A stretch of 64,000 nucleotides of DNA from Sphingomonadales bacterium (GTDB lineage Bacteria > Pseudomonadota > Alphaproteobacteria > Sphingomonadales > Sphingomonadaceae). Numbering within the stretch: the stretch's first letter is position 1; every line of letters begins with the position of its first letter. Below are positions 54,171-63,051 of this stretch, piece after piece. The stretch covers positions 31,283-95,282 of the forward strand of contig JAACPW010000014.1 of NCBI GenBank assembly GCA_009995225.1. The letters are read 5' to 3'. The notes beneath the pieces were generated by a model. That model made no database searches and was not told where the DNA came from. It saw only the letters and a list, made by a program, of their open reading frames with translations. Both the position numbers and the translations under genes were made by a program.

Positions 54171-55097
54171 TCAGCCCTTGAGGGTCGCCGCCACTTCCGC
54201 CGCGAAATCGACCTCTTCCTTCTCGATGCCTTCACCGAGCTGGAAGCGGGCATAGTCCTTGAGCACGATCGACGTGCCCGCTGCCTTGCCGGCCTGTGCG
54301 ACCAGATCGGCAATAACGGTTTTGTTGTCCATCACGAAGATCTGGCTGAGCAGCGCGTTTTCCTTGGCGAACTTCTTGACAGCGCCATCAACCATCTTGG
54401 CCTGCACGTCTTCGGGCTTGCCGGTTTCGGCAGCCTTTTCGGCAGCGATCTTGCGCTCACGTTCGATCACTTCAGCATCGAGACCGTTAGCGTCAAGCGC
54501 CATCGGGAACGCGGCAGCAGCGTGCATGGCAAGCTGCTTGCCCAACGGCTCGAGCACGTCGGCGCCAGCATCGCTTTCAAGACCGATCAACACACCGATC
54601 TTGCCGAGGCCTTCGGCAGCAGCGGTGTGCATGTAGGACACGACCGCACCCTTCTCGACCGAAACGGTCTTGATACGGCGGATCTGCTGGTTTTCGCCGA
54701 TGGTCGCGACGTTATCGGTCAACTTATCTGCAACCGTACCGCCCTCGGGGTAGGCCGCAGCCTTGAGAGCTTCGACATCATCATTGCCCAGATCCAGCGC
54801 AACAGCCGTCACATTACGAACGAAGCTCTGGAATTGCTCGTTCTTGGCGACGAAATCGGTTTCAGAATTCACTTCCACGGCAACGCCCTTGGTGCCGGAC
54901 ACGGCAACGCCGACCAAGCCTTCGGCAGCCGTGCGGCTTGACTTCTTCTGGGCGGTAGCAAGGCCCTTGGCGCGCAGGGCATCAACCGCAGCTTCGATAT
55001 CGCCGCCCGCTTCGGTCAGCGCCTTCTTGGCATCCATCATGCCAGCGCCGGTGCGCTCGCGCAGCTTCTTCACGTCTGCGACGGAAAAATCGGCCAT
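54171..55097 (-). CDS. tsf: Elongation factor Ts
   Basis: This 308-residue protein has the N-terminal UBA-like region ([19 protein letters not shown]), the core with [13 protein letters not shown] and the dimerisation part. It exchanges GDP for GTP on EF-Tu. It follows rpsB after 143 bases with a large inverted repeat. Confidence 0.97.
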   Translation of the reverse strand: MADFSVADVKKLRERTGAGMMDAKKALTEAGGDIEAAVDALRAKGLATAQKKSSRTAAEGLVGVAVSGTKGVAVEVNSETDFVAKNEQFQSFVRNVTAVALDLGNDDVEALKAAAYPEGGTVADKLTDNVATIGENQQIRRIKTVSVEKGAVVSYMHTAAAEGLGKIGVLIGLESDAGADVLEPLGKQLAMHAAAAFPMALDANGLDAEVIERERKIAAEKAAETGKPEDVQAKMVDGAVKKFAKENALLSQIFVMDNKTVIADLVAQAGKAAGTSIVLKDYARFQLGEGIEKEEVDFAAEVAATLKG

Positions 55098-55125
55098 GCA
55101 AAATTCCTTTTCGTGTGTTGTTCGG

Positions 55126-55169
55126 GCGCCCGGCCTGCCGTTCCCGGACGGGAGGGCAATGCCGGGCGC
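55126..55169 (-). promoter_or_regulatory. Long inverted repeat between rpsB and tsf
   Basis: GCGCCCGGC (55126-55134) pairs perfectly with GCCGGGCGC (55161-55169), with a possible inner TGCC/GGCA pairing. It sits upstream of the tsf start and has no T-run, so a role as a processing site or mRNA stabiliser for rpsB-tsf is more likely than termination. Confidence 0.55.
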
Positions 55170-55240
55170 GCTAAAGTATTAATGTGACGGGCGATTGACG
55201 AAGGAGAGCATTATCCCCCCTTCCCCTTGCCCGCGCAAAA

Positions 55241-56029
55241 TCAGGCTTCGGCATCCTGCACAGCTGGCTCTTCAGCCATGGCAGCTTCGGCCGGGGGGTT
55301 GGCCATCGCGCCGAAATCGCTCGACACGTCGGACTGGAACTTGCCCTTGCCCTTGCCGGCCATCGCAGCTTCACCGATCGCCTGGCAATAAAGACGCACA
55401 GCGCGGCTTGCATCATCGTTGCCCGGAACCGGGAAGGCGATGCCCGAGGGATCGACATTCGTATCGAGAATGCCGATCACGGGAATGCCGAGCACATTGG
55501 CTTCCTTGATCGCCAGATCTTCCTTGTTGGCGTCAATAACGAACATCACGTCCGGGATGCCACCCATGTCGCGGATACCGCCGAGCGAAGCTTCAAGCTT
55601 TTCGCGCTCGCGCGTAAGCTGGAGAACTTCCTTCTTCGTGAGACCCGAGGTGTCGCCCGAGAGCATTTCCTCAAGCGCCTTGAGACGACGAATCGAACCC
55701 GAGATCGTCTTCCAGTTGGTGAGCATCCCGCCCAACCAGCGGTGATTGACGAAGTGCTGGCCCGACATCCGCGCAGCTTCCGCGATCGGTTCCTGTGCCT
55801 GACGCTTGGTGCCGACGAACAGCACCTTTCCGCCCGAACGCACGGTCGATTCGACGAAATCGAGCGCACGCGCAAACAACGGCACGGACTGCGAAAGGTC
55901 GATGATGTGAACACCGTTACGCGCACCGAAAATGTACGGCTTCATGCGCGGGTTCCAGCGGTGGGTCTGGTGGCCGAAGTGTGCGCCGGCCTCGATCAAT
56001 TGCTGCATCGTGACGACAGGTGCCGCCAT
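55241..56029 (-). CDS. rpsB: Small ribosomal subunit protein uS2
   Basis: The ATG at 56029 ([25 protein letters not shown]) gives 262 residues. A longer frame to 56098 is not credible. The family features ([43 protein letters not shown]) are all present. The Ala-rich C-terminal extension ([11 protein letters not shown]) is typical in alphaproteobacteria. It begins the long minus-strand rpsB-to-fabZ run. Confidence 0.97.
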   Translation of the reverse strand: MAAPVVTMQQLIEAGAHFGHQTHRWNPRMKPYIFGARNGVHIIDLSQSVPLFARALDFVESTVRSGGKVLFVGTKRQAQEPIAEAARMSGQHFVNHRWLGGMLTNWKTISGSIRRLKALEEMLSGDTSGLTKKEVLQLTREREKLEASLGGIRDMGGIPDVMFVIDANKEDLAIKEANVLGIPVIGILDTNVDPSGIAFPVPGNDDASRAVRLYCQAIGEAAMAGKGKGKFQSDVSSDFGAMANPPAEAAMAEEPAVQDAEA

Positions 56030-56249
56030 AAGTAATTCCTTTCCGGTTGATCCTCTGGAAGGCTGGAACCGCGTGTGCGGAAATCCCGCAAACGGCACCG
56101 GTATGAGCGCCTTCCATGTGAATTTGCTCCTGACGAAGACTCAACGCCTCACCTCAAGCAAGCGGGTGTATGGTCGTGAAGACGGCACAAATCCACCCTT
56201 GATTGCGCGTGCCTGTTAAAAATTCACTCTGGCCGGTCGGAATGCATGC

Positions 56250-56278
56250 TTGACATGATGGAACAGGTGGTGAACAGA
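56250..56278 (+). promoter_or_regulatory. Promoter -35 element (TTGACA) of the 88-residue membrane protein gene
   Basis: A perfect TTGACA lies at 56250-56255. A weak -10 (AACAGA) follows after 17 bases at 56273-56278. The spacer is overlapped by the first LexA-type box. Confidence 0.5.
56261..56275 (-). promoter_or_regulatory. LexA-type box 1 (GTTC-N7-GTTC)
   Basis: On the minus strand GTTCACCACCTGTTC; on the plus strand GAAC-N7-GAAC. It matches the alphaproteobacterial LexA consensus exactly and lies between the -35 and -10 elements, where a repressor would block RNA polymerase. Confidence 0.75.
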
Positions 56279-56284
56279 TGAAGC

Positions 56285-56299
56285 GAACAAAGAACGAAC
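56285..56299 (-). promoter_or_regulatory. LexA-type box 2 (GTTC-N7-GTTC)
   Basis: On the minus strand GTTCGTTCTTTGTTC. It is a second perfect match starting 24 bases after box 1, near the expected transcription start and 19 bases upstream of the ATG at 56318. Confidence 0.75.
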
Positions 56300-56317
56300 A
56301 ATTGCGGAGATTTCGCT

Positions 56318-56584
56318 ATGCTCACTCTCGCCATTACCCTGCTGTTTACGCTCACCGGCATTATCGCCGTGACGACAATTACGTCTTGCCTGAGTGATGC
56401 ACGCGCTGCTTACCTGCAGCTGATGCAGGAGGGCGAGGTGATCCGGGCGATCTGCAATTCCCCGGCAAACACAGTTGACGTACGATTGCGTCAAAATGGG
56501 CGATCCGCCCCCCGGAGCGTTACACCGATAGTTCGCTCGGCTCCGATGCGTTGGCATGTCGATCAAGTGCGCGCCGCCGCTTGA
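56318..56584 (+). CDS. Small single-pass membrane protein under tandem LexA-type boxes
   Basis: This encodes 88 residues. A GGAG site lies about 9 bases before the ATG. Residues 3-25 form one membrane helix (LTLAITLLFTLTGIIAVTTI), followed by a short helical region (DARAAYLQLMQEGEVIRAI) and a basic Arg-rich tail. I recall similar short proteins in sphingomonads, but no function. The promoter carries two perfect LexA-type sites, so DNA damage induction is predicted. The architecture is reminiscent of small SOS cell-division inhibitors (SidA, YneA), without detectable sequence identity. The last 65 bases overlap the convergent pssA gene. Confidence 0.72.
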   Translation: MLTLAITLLFTLTGIIAVTTITSCLSDARAAYLQLMQEGEVIRAICNSPANTVDVRLRQNGRSAPRSVTPIVRSAPMRWHVDQVRAAA

Positions 56585-57416
56585 TCCGCCCATATTTGAC
56601 TAGGCCATAAGGCATCAAAACCAGATAGAAAATGCTGATTGCCGCCATAGTCCACCACGGTTCGACCAACAAGGCAGCAAACGCCAAGGCGGTGAAAGCA
56701 ATCAAGGGCAGTCTGATCGAGCGACGGGGACGTAGCGACCCCCAACTCAGCGTTGCCATGTTTGAGATCATCAGAATTGCGATAACAGTCAGCCAAACTG
56801 TCATCAAAACCGGGTCGCGAAATAGGGCGATGCCTGTTTCTTGCCAGAGATAGAACGGCGTGAAAGCCAATCCTGCCCCAACCGGCGCAGGCACGCCGGT
56901 CAAAAAACCCGCAGATTTGTGTGGCTGCTCGTCAACATCAATCCGCGCATTAAAGCGGGCAAGGCGCAGCGCACAGCAGATCGCAAAGGCGAGTGCAGCG
57001 AACCAGCCAAATCGCGGCCAATCCTGCAGCGACCACATGAAAAGTATCAGCGCCGGAGCCACACCAAATGATAGCGAGTCTGCAAGACTATCGAGTTCCG
57101 CACCGAACCGTGACTGCGCGTTAAGCATGCGCGCCACCCGTCCATCCATCGCGTCAAGCACGCCAGCCAGCAACACCAGTCCGATGGCATAGCCCCACTG
57201 CCCTTCCGTAGCGAACCGGATGCCTGTCAGACCCGAGCACAGCGCGGCAGCCGTGATAGCATTGGGCAGCATCGCCCTCAGGCTAAGCCCGCCGCCAAGG
57301 TTGCGCGGCGCGGCAACGACATCTTCGTCCTCGGCCGCCTTCGGGCCGAGGCGCGCAGGGAAAAATCGCGCGCCAGGAAGCTTGCGCCCGCGACGTTGCG
57401 CAGAATTATCGTTCAT
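56520..57416 (-). CDS. pssA: CDP-diacylglycerol-serine O-phosphatidyltransferase
   Basis: This 298-residue membrane enzyme has the CDP-alcohol phosphotransferase motif D-x2-DG-x2-AR...G-x3-D-x3-D as [18 protein letters not shown] then [12 protein letters not shown]. It makes phosphatidylserine. Its ATG overlaps the psd stop by 4 bases, so the PS decarboxylase and synthase are cotranscribed to make phosphatidylethanolamine. Confidence 0.94.
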   Translation of the reverse strand: MNDNSAQRRGRKLPGARFFPARLGPKAAEDEDVVAAPRNLGGGLSLRAMLPNAITAAALCSGLTGIRFATEGQWGYAIGLVLLAGVLDAMDGRVARMLNAQSRFGAELDSLADSLSFGVAPALILFMWSLQDWPRFGWFAALAFAICCALRLARFNARIDVDEQPHKSAGFLTGVPAPVGAGLAFTPFYLWQETGIALFRDPVLMTVWLTVIAILMISNMATLSWGSLRPRRSIRLPLIAFTALAFAALLVEPWWTMAAISIFYLVLMPYGLVKYGRIKRRRALDRHANASEPSELSV

Positions 57417-58162
57417 TGAGCAATTCCTTCGATCAGCCCGCGTTGACCGATCTGGGCGATAACAGTCTCGCCTGCTATTGTGGTCTGACCGATCATCACA
57501 CTGGGATCAGTGCCGGCAGGCAGATAGATATCGACACGGCTGCCAAAACGTATCAGGCCCACCCGCTGACCTTTGGCAACCATGTCTCCAGGCTTGACGA
57601 AGGGGACGATCCGGCGGGCAACAAGGCCTGCGATTTGCGTAAAGCCAAGCTTCATGCCGTCCGTTTGCTCTATCAGAATGTGCTGGCGCTCATTCTCTTC
57701 GCTCGCTTTGTCGAGTTCGGCATTCATGAAGCGCCCGGGAATGTAGACGACGCGCCGCACAGTTCCGCCGATCGGGGTTCGATTGATGTGGACGTCAAAC
57801 ACGCTCATGAAGATCGAAATTCGTGTCACCAGACCTGATGGTAGCCCCGCAACGCCCGAACCATCATCAATCTGCAACTCCACAGGCGGCTGGACCTCTT
57901 CGATCAGTGTGACGATCCCGTCGGCAGGCGCGATGATTGCCGCGTCGTTCTGTGGCACGACGCGTTCGGGATCGCGGAAAAACGCGAACACACCGAAGCT
58001 CAAGAAAAGAAGGGGCCAGCCAATGATCGCCCAATCGAGTGCGAACAGGAAAAACAGGCTGGCGGCGACCGCGATCAAGCCGAGCTTGCGGCCTTCCGGA
58101 TGGATTGCAGGCCATTCCCAGCCAACCCCGCCACGGCCTTTGTTATCGAGAATTTCGCCTGC
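57413..58162 (-). CDS. psd: Phosphatidylserine decarboxylase (short, PSD-A type)
   Basis: The ATG at 58162 ([13 protein letters not shown]) gives 249 residues. Two hydrophobic segments near the N-terminus are followed by the decarboxylase fold ([16 protein letters not shown]). The self-cleavage site that makes the pyruvoyl group is the GS pair in [12 protein letters not shown]. It converts phosphatidylserine to phosphatidylethanolamine. Confidence 0.93.
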   Translation of the reverse strand, partial: AGEILDNKGRGGVGWEWPAIHPEGRKLGLIAVAASLFFLFALDWAIIGWPLLFLSFGVFAFFRDPERVVPQNDAAIIAPADGIVTLIEEVQPPVELQIDDGSGVAGLPSGLVTRISIFMSVFDVHINRTPIGGTVRRVVYIPGRFMNAELDKASEENERQHILIEQTDGMKLGFTQIAGLVARRIVPFVKPGDMVAKGQRVGLIRFGSRVDIYLPAGTDPSVMIGQTTIAGETVIAQIGQRGLIEGIAQ

Positions 58163-58213
58163 CATCGGGGCGCTTCTAGGGAGTGCCGCGCGTGGCCGCA
58201 AGAGACTCGGCCC

Positions 58214-59374
58214 TCACTTCGCCTTCCGCACAAACACAGTGCCCGCAGAATAGCCCGCGCCGAAACTGCAAATCAGCCCTGTATCGCCCGCTTCCAAATC
58301 CTCGTTGTGCAGATGAAACGCAATGATCGAGCCCGCGCTTGAGGTGTTGCCATACGTGTCAAGCACGGTCGGGCTCTCGTCCTCGCTAGCCTCGTGGCCC
58401 AGCACCTTCTGAGAAATCAGCCGGTTCATCCCGGCATTGGCCTGATGCAGCCACAACCGTCGCAAGGCATGGGGATCGAGTCCGAGCCGCTCAGCTTCCT
58501 CAAGGATCATCTGCGCCACCATCGGCACGACTTCCTTGAAGACCTTCCGGCCCTCCTGCACGAACAGTTTGTCAGCGGCGCCCTCGGTTTCGGGTGACGC
58601 ACGGTTGAGAAAGCCAAAATTGTTGCGAATATTGTTGGAGAAGACAGTCTTAAGCTTGGTGCCCAGAATTTCCCAGTGGGACGCGGGCGCGATGGCCGCG
58701 TCCTCCACCAGCACCGCCGTTGCCACATCACCGAAAATGAAGTGGCTGTCCCGGTCGCGCCAGTTGAGATGGCCCGACGTAATCTCCGGGCTGATGACCA
58801 GTACCGAGCGCGCGTTGCCGGCGCGAATATAGTCTGCTGCTGTTTGGATACCGAAGGTTGCCGAAGAGCAGGCGACGTTCATATCAAAGCCAAAACCATC
58901 GATACCCAGTGCCTGTTGGATTTCGATCGCCATCGCCGGATAAGCGCGCTGCATGTTCGAAGCCGCACACAGCACCGCATCAACATCCTTCGCGTCACGG
59001 CCTGCGCGATCAAGAGCCTGCCGTGCTGCGGCCACGCCGATTTCAGCCATGATCGACAACTCGGCATCCCCGCGCTCAGGCAGGCGCGGACACATGACCT
59101 CGGGGTCAAGGATCGCTGCCTTGCTCAAGACATGTCGGGCCTTAATCCCGCTCGCTTTCTCGATAAACTCGACCGAGGAATGAGGCATTGCTTCCATGGA
59201 CCCTGAAGCGATCGCCTCCGCGTGATCCGCGTTGTAACGATCTGCAAAGGCATTGAAGCTGGCCACCAGTTCCGCATTTGAAATGCTTTCCGCGGGCGTA
59301 AACAACCCTGTGGCGGAGATAACCGGACGGCCGAAGGGCGATGCTTGCATTTCCTGCATGTGTCTTTCTTGCAT
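58214..59374 (-). CDS. Beta-ketoacyl-ACP synthase III-type enzyme
   Basis: The product is about 386 residues if started at ATG 59374. Starts at 59359 or 59350 are also possible, and one at 59443 would be long. The catalytic Cys (VACSSATFG), His (LHQANAGMN) and Asn (YGNTSSAGS) of KASIII are all present. It condenses an acyl-CoA or other starter with malonyl-ACP. It is longer than typical FabH (~320) and lies by psd-pssA, so a specialised lipid role is possible. It is not proven to be the housekeeping FabH. Confidence 0.85.
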   Translation of the reverse strand: MQERHMQEMQASPFGRPVISATGLFTPAESISNAELVASFNAFADRYNADHAEAIASGSMEAMPHSSVEFIEKASGIKARHVLSKAAILDPEVMCPRLPERGDAELSIMAEIGVAAARQALDRAGRDAKDVDAVLCAASNMQRAYPAMAIEIQQALGIDGFGFDMNVACSSATFGIQTAADYIRAGNARSVLVISPEITSGHLNWRDRDSHFIFGDVATAVLVEDAAIAPASHWEILGTKLKTVFSNNIRNNFGFLNRASPETEGAADKLFVQEGRKVFKEVVPMVAQMILEEAERLGLDPHALRRLWLHQANAGMNRLISQKVLGHEASEDESPTVLDTYGNTSSAGSIIAFHLHNEDLEAGDTGLICSFGAGYSAGTVFVRKAK

Positions 59375-59667
59375 GGGAGGCGGGCCATACTGTCCGGCCG
59401 TCACCGCCGCAACCCCCGCTGCGGCTGGATCGTGAGAGAACACGGCATCATCCCAAGGGTGTAATTGCGCTGGCGGTGCGTGCTTGCATCGAAAATCGGC
59501 TTGTCACTGGGCTTTCATTGTCGGCTAGGGACAAGCCGCCCGGCCCCGGCAATTCTTCCGACTTACCGCTGGTCTGCAATGGCTCAGCCCCCCCTCGGCA
59601 AGGAAATGTTACGCAGCGAACCGAAATCGGGTCTGTTGATTGTCGGCGTAATCGACTACGGGCGTGC
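59375..59667. other. Intergenic stretch without a recognisable gene
   Basis: About 290 bases (430 to the next start) separate the KASIII gene and the DUF6481 gene. The short readings on either strand (74-76 residues) have no recognisable domains or good ribosome-binding sites. It may hold the divergent promoters of both genes. I see no repeats here. Confidence 0.5.
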
Positions 59668-59696
59668 TTCACTCGCCGAACCCGCGCCCGTATAGA
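59668..59696 (+). promoter_or_regulatory. Candidate promoter and start of a ~100-nt leader
   Basis: TTCACT (59668-59673) and TATAGA (59691-59696) are separated by 17 bases, a plausible sigma-70 type promoter. It would give a leader of about 100 nt before the DUF6481 gene, which includes a small GGCT-TCAG-AGCC hairpin. Confidence 0.4.
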
Positions 59697-59805
59697 GTGC
59701 GGAGGTTATCGGCTTCAGAGCCGGGACGTTCCGTTGGAGCACGGCCTTTGAACATTACACACACAAACCGATTTGCGACGCGCATTTCGGCAGGAGCAAA
59801 GACAC

Positions 59806-60150
59806 ATGAAGGGCTACAAGGCGCCAAGCTTTCAGGACAGAGCTACGGCATCTGCTAAGGCGAAGGACAAGGCACTGGCCAAGATGAAGGCAGTGCCGCA
59901 ACTGACCGAAGAGCAGTTGGCCGAACAGATGGCTCGCCGTGCCGAGCGTGAGGCCGCCGCCGAAGCCAAGGCTGCAAAGGCGCGTGAGGCGCGCGAGGAA
60001 AAGCAACGTCTCGTCGAAGAGAAAAAGGCCGAGGCGAAGCGTGAAGAGGCCGCTCGGTTGGAAGCTCTCGCGCCGCCGTCCAAGAAAAGCGAAGCCGAAC
60101 TGAAAGCTGCCCGCGATGCGCGTTATGCCGCACGCAAGAACCGCAAGTGA
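59806..60150 (+). CDS. DUF6481-family small charged protein
   Basis: The ATG at 59806 (MKGYKAPSFQDRA) gives 114 residues with an AGGAG site. The in-frame upstream start at 59773 is less likely. It is almost all Ala/Lys/Glu/Arg, consistent with a long helix or coiled coil (ARRAEREAAAEAKAAKAREAR). It matches a small family of sphingomonads and relatives with no known function. It overlaps the roxA-like gene start by 4 bases (GTGA). Confidence 0.83.
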   Translation: MKGYKAPSFQDRATASAKAKDKALAKMKAVPQLTEEQLAEQMARRAEREAAAEAKAAKAREAREEKQRLVEEKKAEAKREEAARLEALAPPSKKSEAELKAARDARYAARKNRK

Positions 60151-61307
60151 CTACTGCAAGTTTCACATTGCAGGATTTTGATGCAGCGGCATTTCTGCGG
60201 GATTATTGGCAAAAGAAACCCCTTCTGATCCGGGCCCCTTGGGCCCAGTGGTTCAATCCGGTTGACCCGGACGAATTGGCGGGCTTGGCGTGTGAACCAC
60301 TGGTAGAATCGCGCCTCATAACGCACCGCGATCACGCGTGGGAACTTGAACACGGCCCGTTGCCGGAAACCCGTTTCGCGCAAGAGGCCCGCGGTCCATG
60401 GACCTTGCTTGTGCAATCGGTCGATCACCATCTGGACGCCGTGGCCGCCTTGCTTGATCCGTTTCGCTTCGTTCCTAATTGGCGGATCGACGACGTGATG
60501 GTCAGTTACGCCGTCGATGGCGGCGGAGTGGGCGCGCATTTCGATCATTATGACGTGTTCCTTGTGCAGGGGCTTGGCCGCCGTCGCTGGGAACTTGGCG
60601 CGCTTTGCGACGAAGATACGCCCTTGCTTGCGCATGATGGACTACGTTTGCTCGCGGAATTTGAAGCCACCGAGGAATGGATCCTCGAGCCCGGTGATAT
60701 TCTTTATGTTCCGCCACGCTTTGCCCATCGCGGCACTGCCGTGGGCGATGATTGCATGACCTATTCGATCGGCTTTCGTGCACCGTCGCGGGCTGAGTTG
60801 ATCGAAGCTTGGGCCGACGACATGGTGTCCGATCTGTCAGACAGCGATCGATACACCGATCCACATCTTGCACAGCAAGACAATCCTGGCGAAATCAGCG
60901 TTGATGCAATCGCGCAGTTGCAGGGCATGATCGCCGAGACGCTGCTTGATCGTTCGCAGTTCGCGCGCTGGTTTGGGCAATTCAACACAGCCCCGAAGAA
61001 TCCCGAGATCGACTGGAAGCCAGAGCAGACCGCTGCGGCCCGCGATATCGGTCAGCTCTTGGCGGACGGCCATTCCTTGATCCGCAATCCAGCCAGCCGT
61101 TTTGCTTACCTGCGTGAGCAGGATTCGGCTGTCATGCTTTTTGCCGATGGGCATTGTTTCGAATGCACGGATGATGCAGCGACTTTCGCGCAAGCGATTT
61201 GCCAGGAAACAGAACTTTCACCGAGACACGACCTTTCCTCCGACACGCTTGAGCTGATCGCCGCATTATACAACGAAGGCAGCCTCGGCTTTGATATCGA
61301 TGCGTGA
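60147..61307 (+). CDS. Ribosomal protein uL16 arginine hydroxylase-like cupin (RoxA/YcfD family)
   Basis: This 386-residue protein starts at GTG in GTGA overlap with the DUF6481 gene. It has a JmjC-like cupin with the iron-binding HFDHYD (His, Asp) and a distal His in PRFAHRGTAVG. A winged-helix region and dimer region follow. YcfD/RoxA hydroxylates an arginine of ribosomal protein uL16 using 2-oxoglutarate. The family is clear; the substrate here is inferred. Confidence 0.9.
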   Translation: MTTASFTLQDFDAAAFLRDYWQKKPLLIRAPWAQWFNPVDPDELAGLACEPLVESRLITHRDHAWELEHGPLPETRFAQEARGPWTLLVQSVDHHLDAVAALLDPFRFVPNWRIDDVMVSYAVDGGGVGAHFDHYDVFLVQGLGRRRWELGALCDEDTPLLAHDGLRLLAEFEATEEWILEPGDILYVPPRFAHRGTAVGDDCMTYSIGFRAPSRAELIEAWADDMVSDLSDSDRYTDPHLAQQDNPGEISVDAIAQLQGMIAETLLDRSQFARWFGQFNTAPKNPEIDWKPEQTAAARDIGQLLADGHSLIRNPASRFAYLREQDSAVMLFADGHCFECTDDAATFAQAICQETELSPRHDLSSDTLELIAALYNEGSLGFDIDA

Positions 61308-61322
61308 GGGCCGGCACCTTCG

Positions 61323-61871
61323 TTAAGCGGTGGTGCTTACGGTCTGGCCGGGGGCAATTCCGGCCACGGTCCAATCCCCGATTGACCATCGCACCAGCCG
61401 CAAGGTGGGGAGATCGACCGCCGCCGTCATACGGCGCACCTGCCGATTGCGTCCTTCACGGATAGTTATTTTCAACCAACAGTCGGGAATTGTCCTGCGC
61501 TGGCGGATCGGTGGATCTCGCGGCCACAGACCTGGTGCATCAATCGATTCAACGTTTGCCGGCAGGGTCACGCCGTCCTTAAGCTGGACGCCTTTGCGCA
61601 AGGCTTCAAGAGCTTCATCGTGTGGCTTGCCTTCGACTTGCACCAGATAAGTCTTCGGCAATTTGAAACGGGGGTCAGCAATCCGGGCCTGAAGCTGTCC
61701 ATCATCGCACAAAAGCAGCAGACCCTCACTATCACGATCAAGTCGTCCAGCAGGATAAACGCCCTTCGCCGTAATGAAGTCAGACAGCGTCGCTCGAAGC
61801 GTCGGCGATCCGCGGTCAGTGAATTGCGATAGAACGCCGTAGGGTTTGTTGAACAATATCAATCGAGCCAT
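61323..61871 (-). CDS. rluE: RsuA/RluE-type rRNA pseudouridine synthase
   Basis: This 182-residue protein lacks an S4 domain. Its catalytic Asp lies in [15 protein letters not shown], and it ends with a [15 protein letters not shown] block. The size and motifs fit RluE (23S rRNA position 2457 in E. coli), although other small RsuA-type members cannot be ruled out. It is convergent with the RoxA-like gene. Confidence 0.88.
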   Translation of the reverse strand: MARLILFNKPYGVLSQFTDRGSPTLRATLSDFITAKGVYPAGRLDRDSEGLLLLCDDGQLQARIADPRFKLPKTYLVQVEGKPHDEALEALRKGVQLKDGVTLPANVESIDAPGLWPRDPPIRQRRTIPDCWLKITIREGRNRQVRRMTAAVDLPTLRLVRWSIGDWTVAGIAPGQTVSTTA

Positions 61872-61979
61872 CTGCCCCTCATATTGAACAGATGTAGGGT
61901 GTCAAAGAGACGTCGTTGTGTCGCAGAGCAAACCGACATCGCTTCCGATGCGCCAAACAGGCTTCGTCTGAAAGGAAAG

Positions 61980-62065
61980 TGGTGGACAGGGCTGGATTCG
62001 AACCAGCGTACGCTTGCGCGGGCAGATTTACAGTCTGCTGCCTTTAACCACTCGGCCACCTGTCC
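61980..62065 (-). tRNA. tRNA-Tyr (GTA)
   Basis: This class II tRNA (86 nt with encoded CCA) has acceptor GGACAGG/CCTGTCC, an anticodon arm GCAGA-CTGTAAA-TCTGC giving GTA, a long variable arm CCGCGCAAGCGTACG and a T-loop TTCGAAT. Confidence 0.95.
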
Positions 62066-62231
62066 ACACAGTCCCCTGCTATGAGGGGGGCGTTCTGAGT
62101 GCTTCACACTCTGAAATTGCGCGAGTCCGTTGCCGGCCCCGCTGCCGAGAGGCGCCCCTTTGGCGAAGCACTGCTTGCCTGTCAATGCCCCTGCTGGCAG
62201 GGGGCGCGCTTGAGCTTGCGAGCAAGGAGCA

Positions 62232-63026
62232 ATGAACGCCATGGTAGAACGCAAACGTGCGCTGAGAGGCCGTGCCGGTCGGATGAAGGGCGGACGCGGA
62301 TCGGGCCGTGCCAGCACTGGGCAGGTGCGCCTGTGGGGCCGCCACGCGGTCGAAGCCGCGCTCAGAAACCCCGAGCGCCAGCATAGCAAGCTGTGGGCGA
62401 CGCCCGAGGGTCTGGAAAGCCTGGACGGTGAACTGCCCGCAGGCTTCCCGCTCGAACGCGCACAGGCAGCCGATCTGGCGCGCCTTGTCGCCAAGGATGC
62501 ACCCCACCAAGGGCTGGTGCTCGAATGCGCTGCACTGGAAGACGTGTTCCTTGATGAAGTGACAGATGGCGATGCCGCGCGCCCAATCGTGGTGCTCGAT
62601 CAAGTCACAGACCCTCACAATGTCGGTGCGATTTTGCGATCGGCTGCGGCCTTCGGCGCAGCGGCAATTGTAACGCAGGACCGCCATTCCCCTACGGAAG
62701 GCGGTGTGCTGGCAAAAGCCGCCTCGGGCGCGCTTGAAACGGTCCCCTGGGTGCGGGTCGTCAATCTGGCACGCGCGCTCGAAGAATTGGCCGAGGCCGG
62801 GTATTGGCGCATCGGACTCGCAGGCGAAGCCGATGCGGTTCTTGCCGACGTTATGCCCACCGGGCCGCTTGCGATCGTGCTGGGCGCCGAAGGCGAAGGC
62901 CTACGCCAGAATATTGCTGGCCATTGCGACGTCCTCGCCAAATTGCCGATTTCATCGGCAATCGAGAGCCTGAATGTTTCAAACGCTGCTGCGATTGCGC
63001 TTTATGCGGTGGCAACGCGGGGATAA
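62232..63026 (+). CDS. rlmB: 23S rRNA (guanosine-2'-O-)-methyltransferase
   Basis: This 264-residue SpoU/TrmH-family protein is preceded by AAGGAG. The SAM-binding knot motifs are visible: VVLDQVTDPHNVGAILRSAA, IVLGAEGEGLR, and ESLNVSNAAAIALY. An RNA-binding N-terminal extension is included. RlmB methylates G2251 of 23S rRNA. Confidence 0.92.
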   Translation: MNAMVERKRALRGRAGRMKGGRGSGRASTGQVRLWGRHAVEAALRNPERQHSKLWATPEGLESLDGELPAGFPLERAQAADLARLVAKDAPHQGLVLECAALEDVFLDEVTDGDAARPIVVLDQVTDPHNVGAILRSAAAFGAAAIVTQDRHSPTEGGVLAKAASGALETVPWVRVVNLARALEELAEAGYWRIGLAGEADAVLADVMPTGPLAIVLGAEGEGLRQNIAGHCDVLAKLPISSAIESLNVSNAAAIALYAVATRG

Positions 63027-63051
63027 AAGCTGGGTCAGGGGGGGAGATACC

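Noticed and set aside
59448..59672. 74-residue minus-strand frame between the KASIII and DUF6481 genes
   Set aside because: No ribosome-binding site and no recognisable feature; the region is better read as promoter space.
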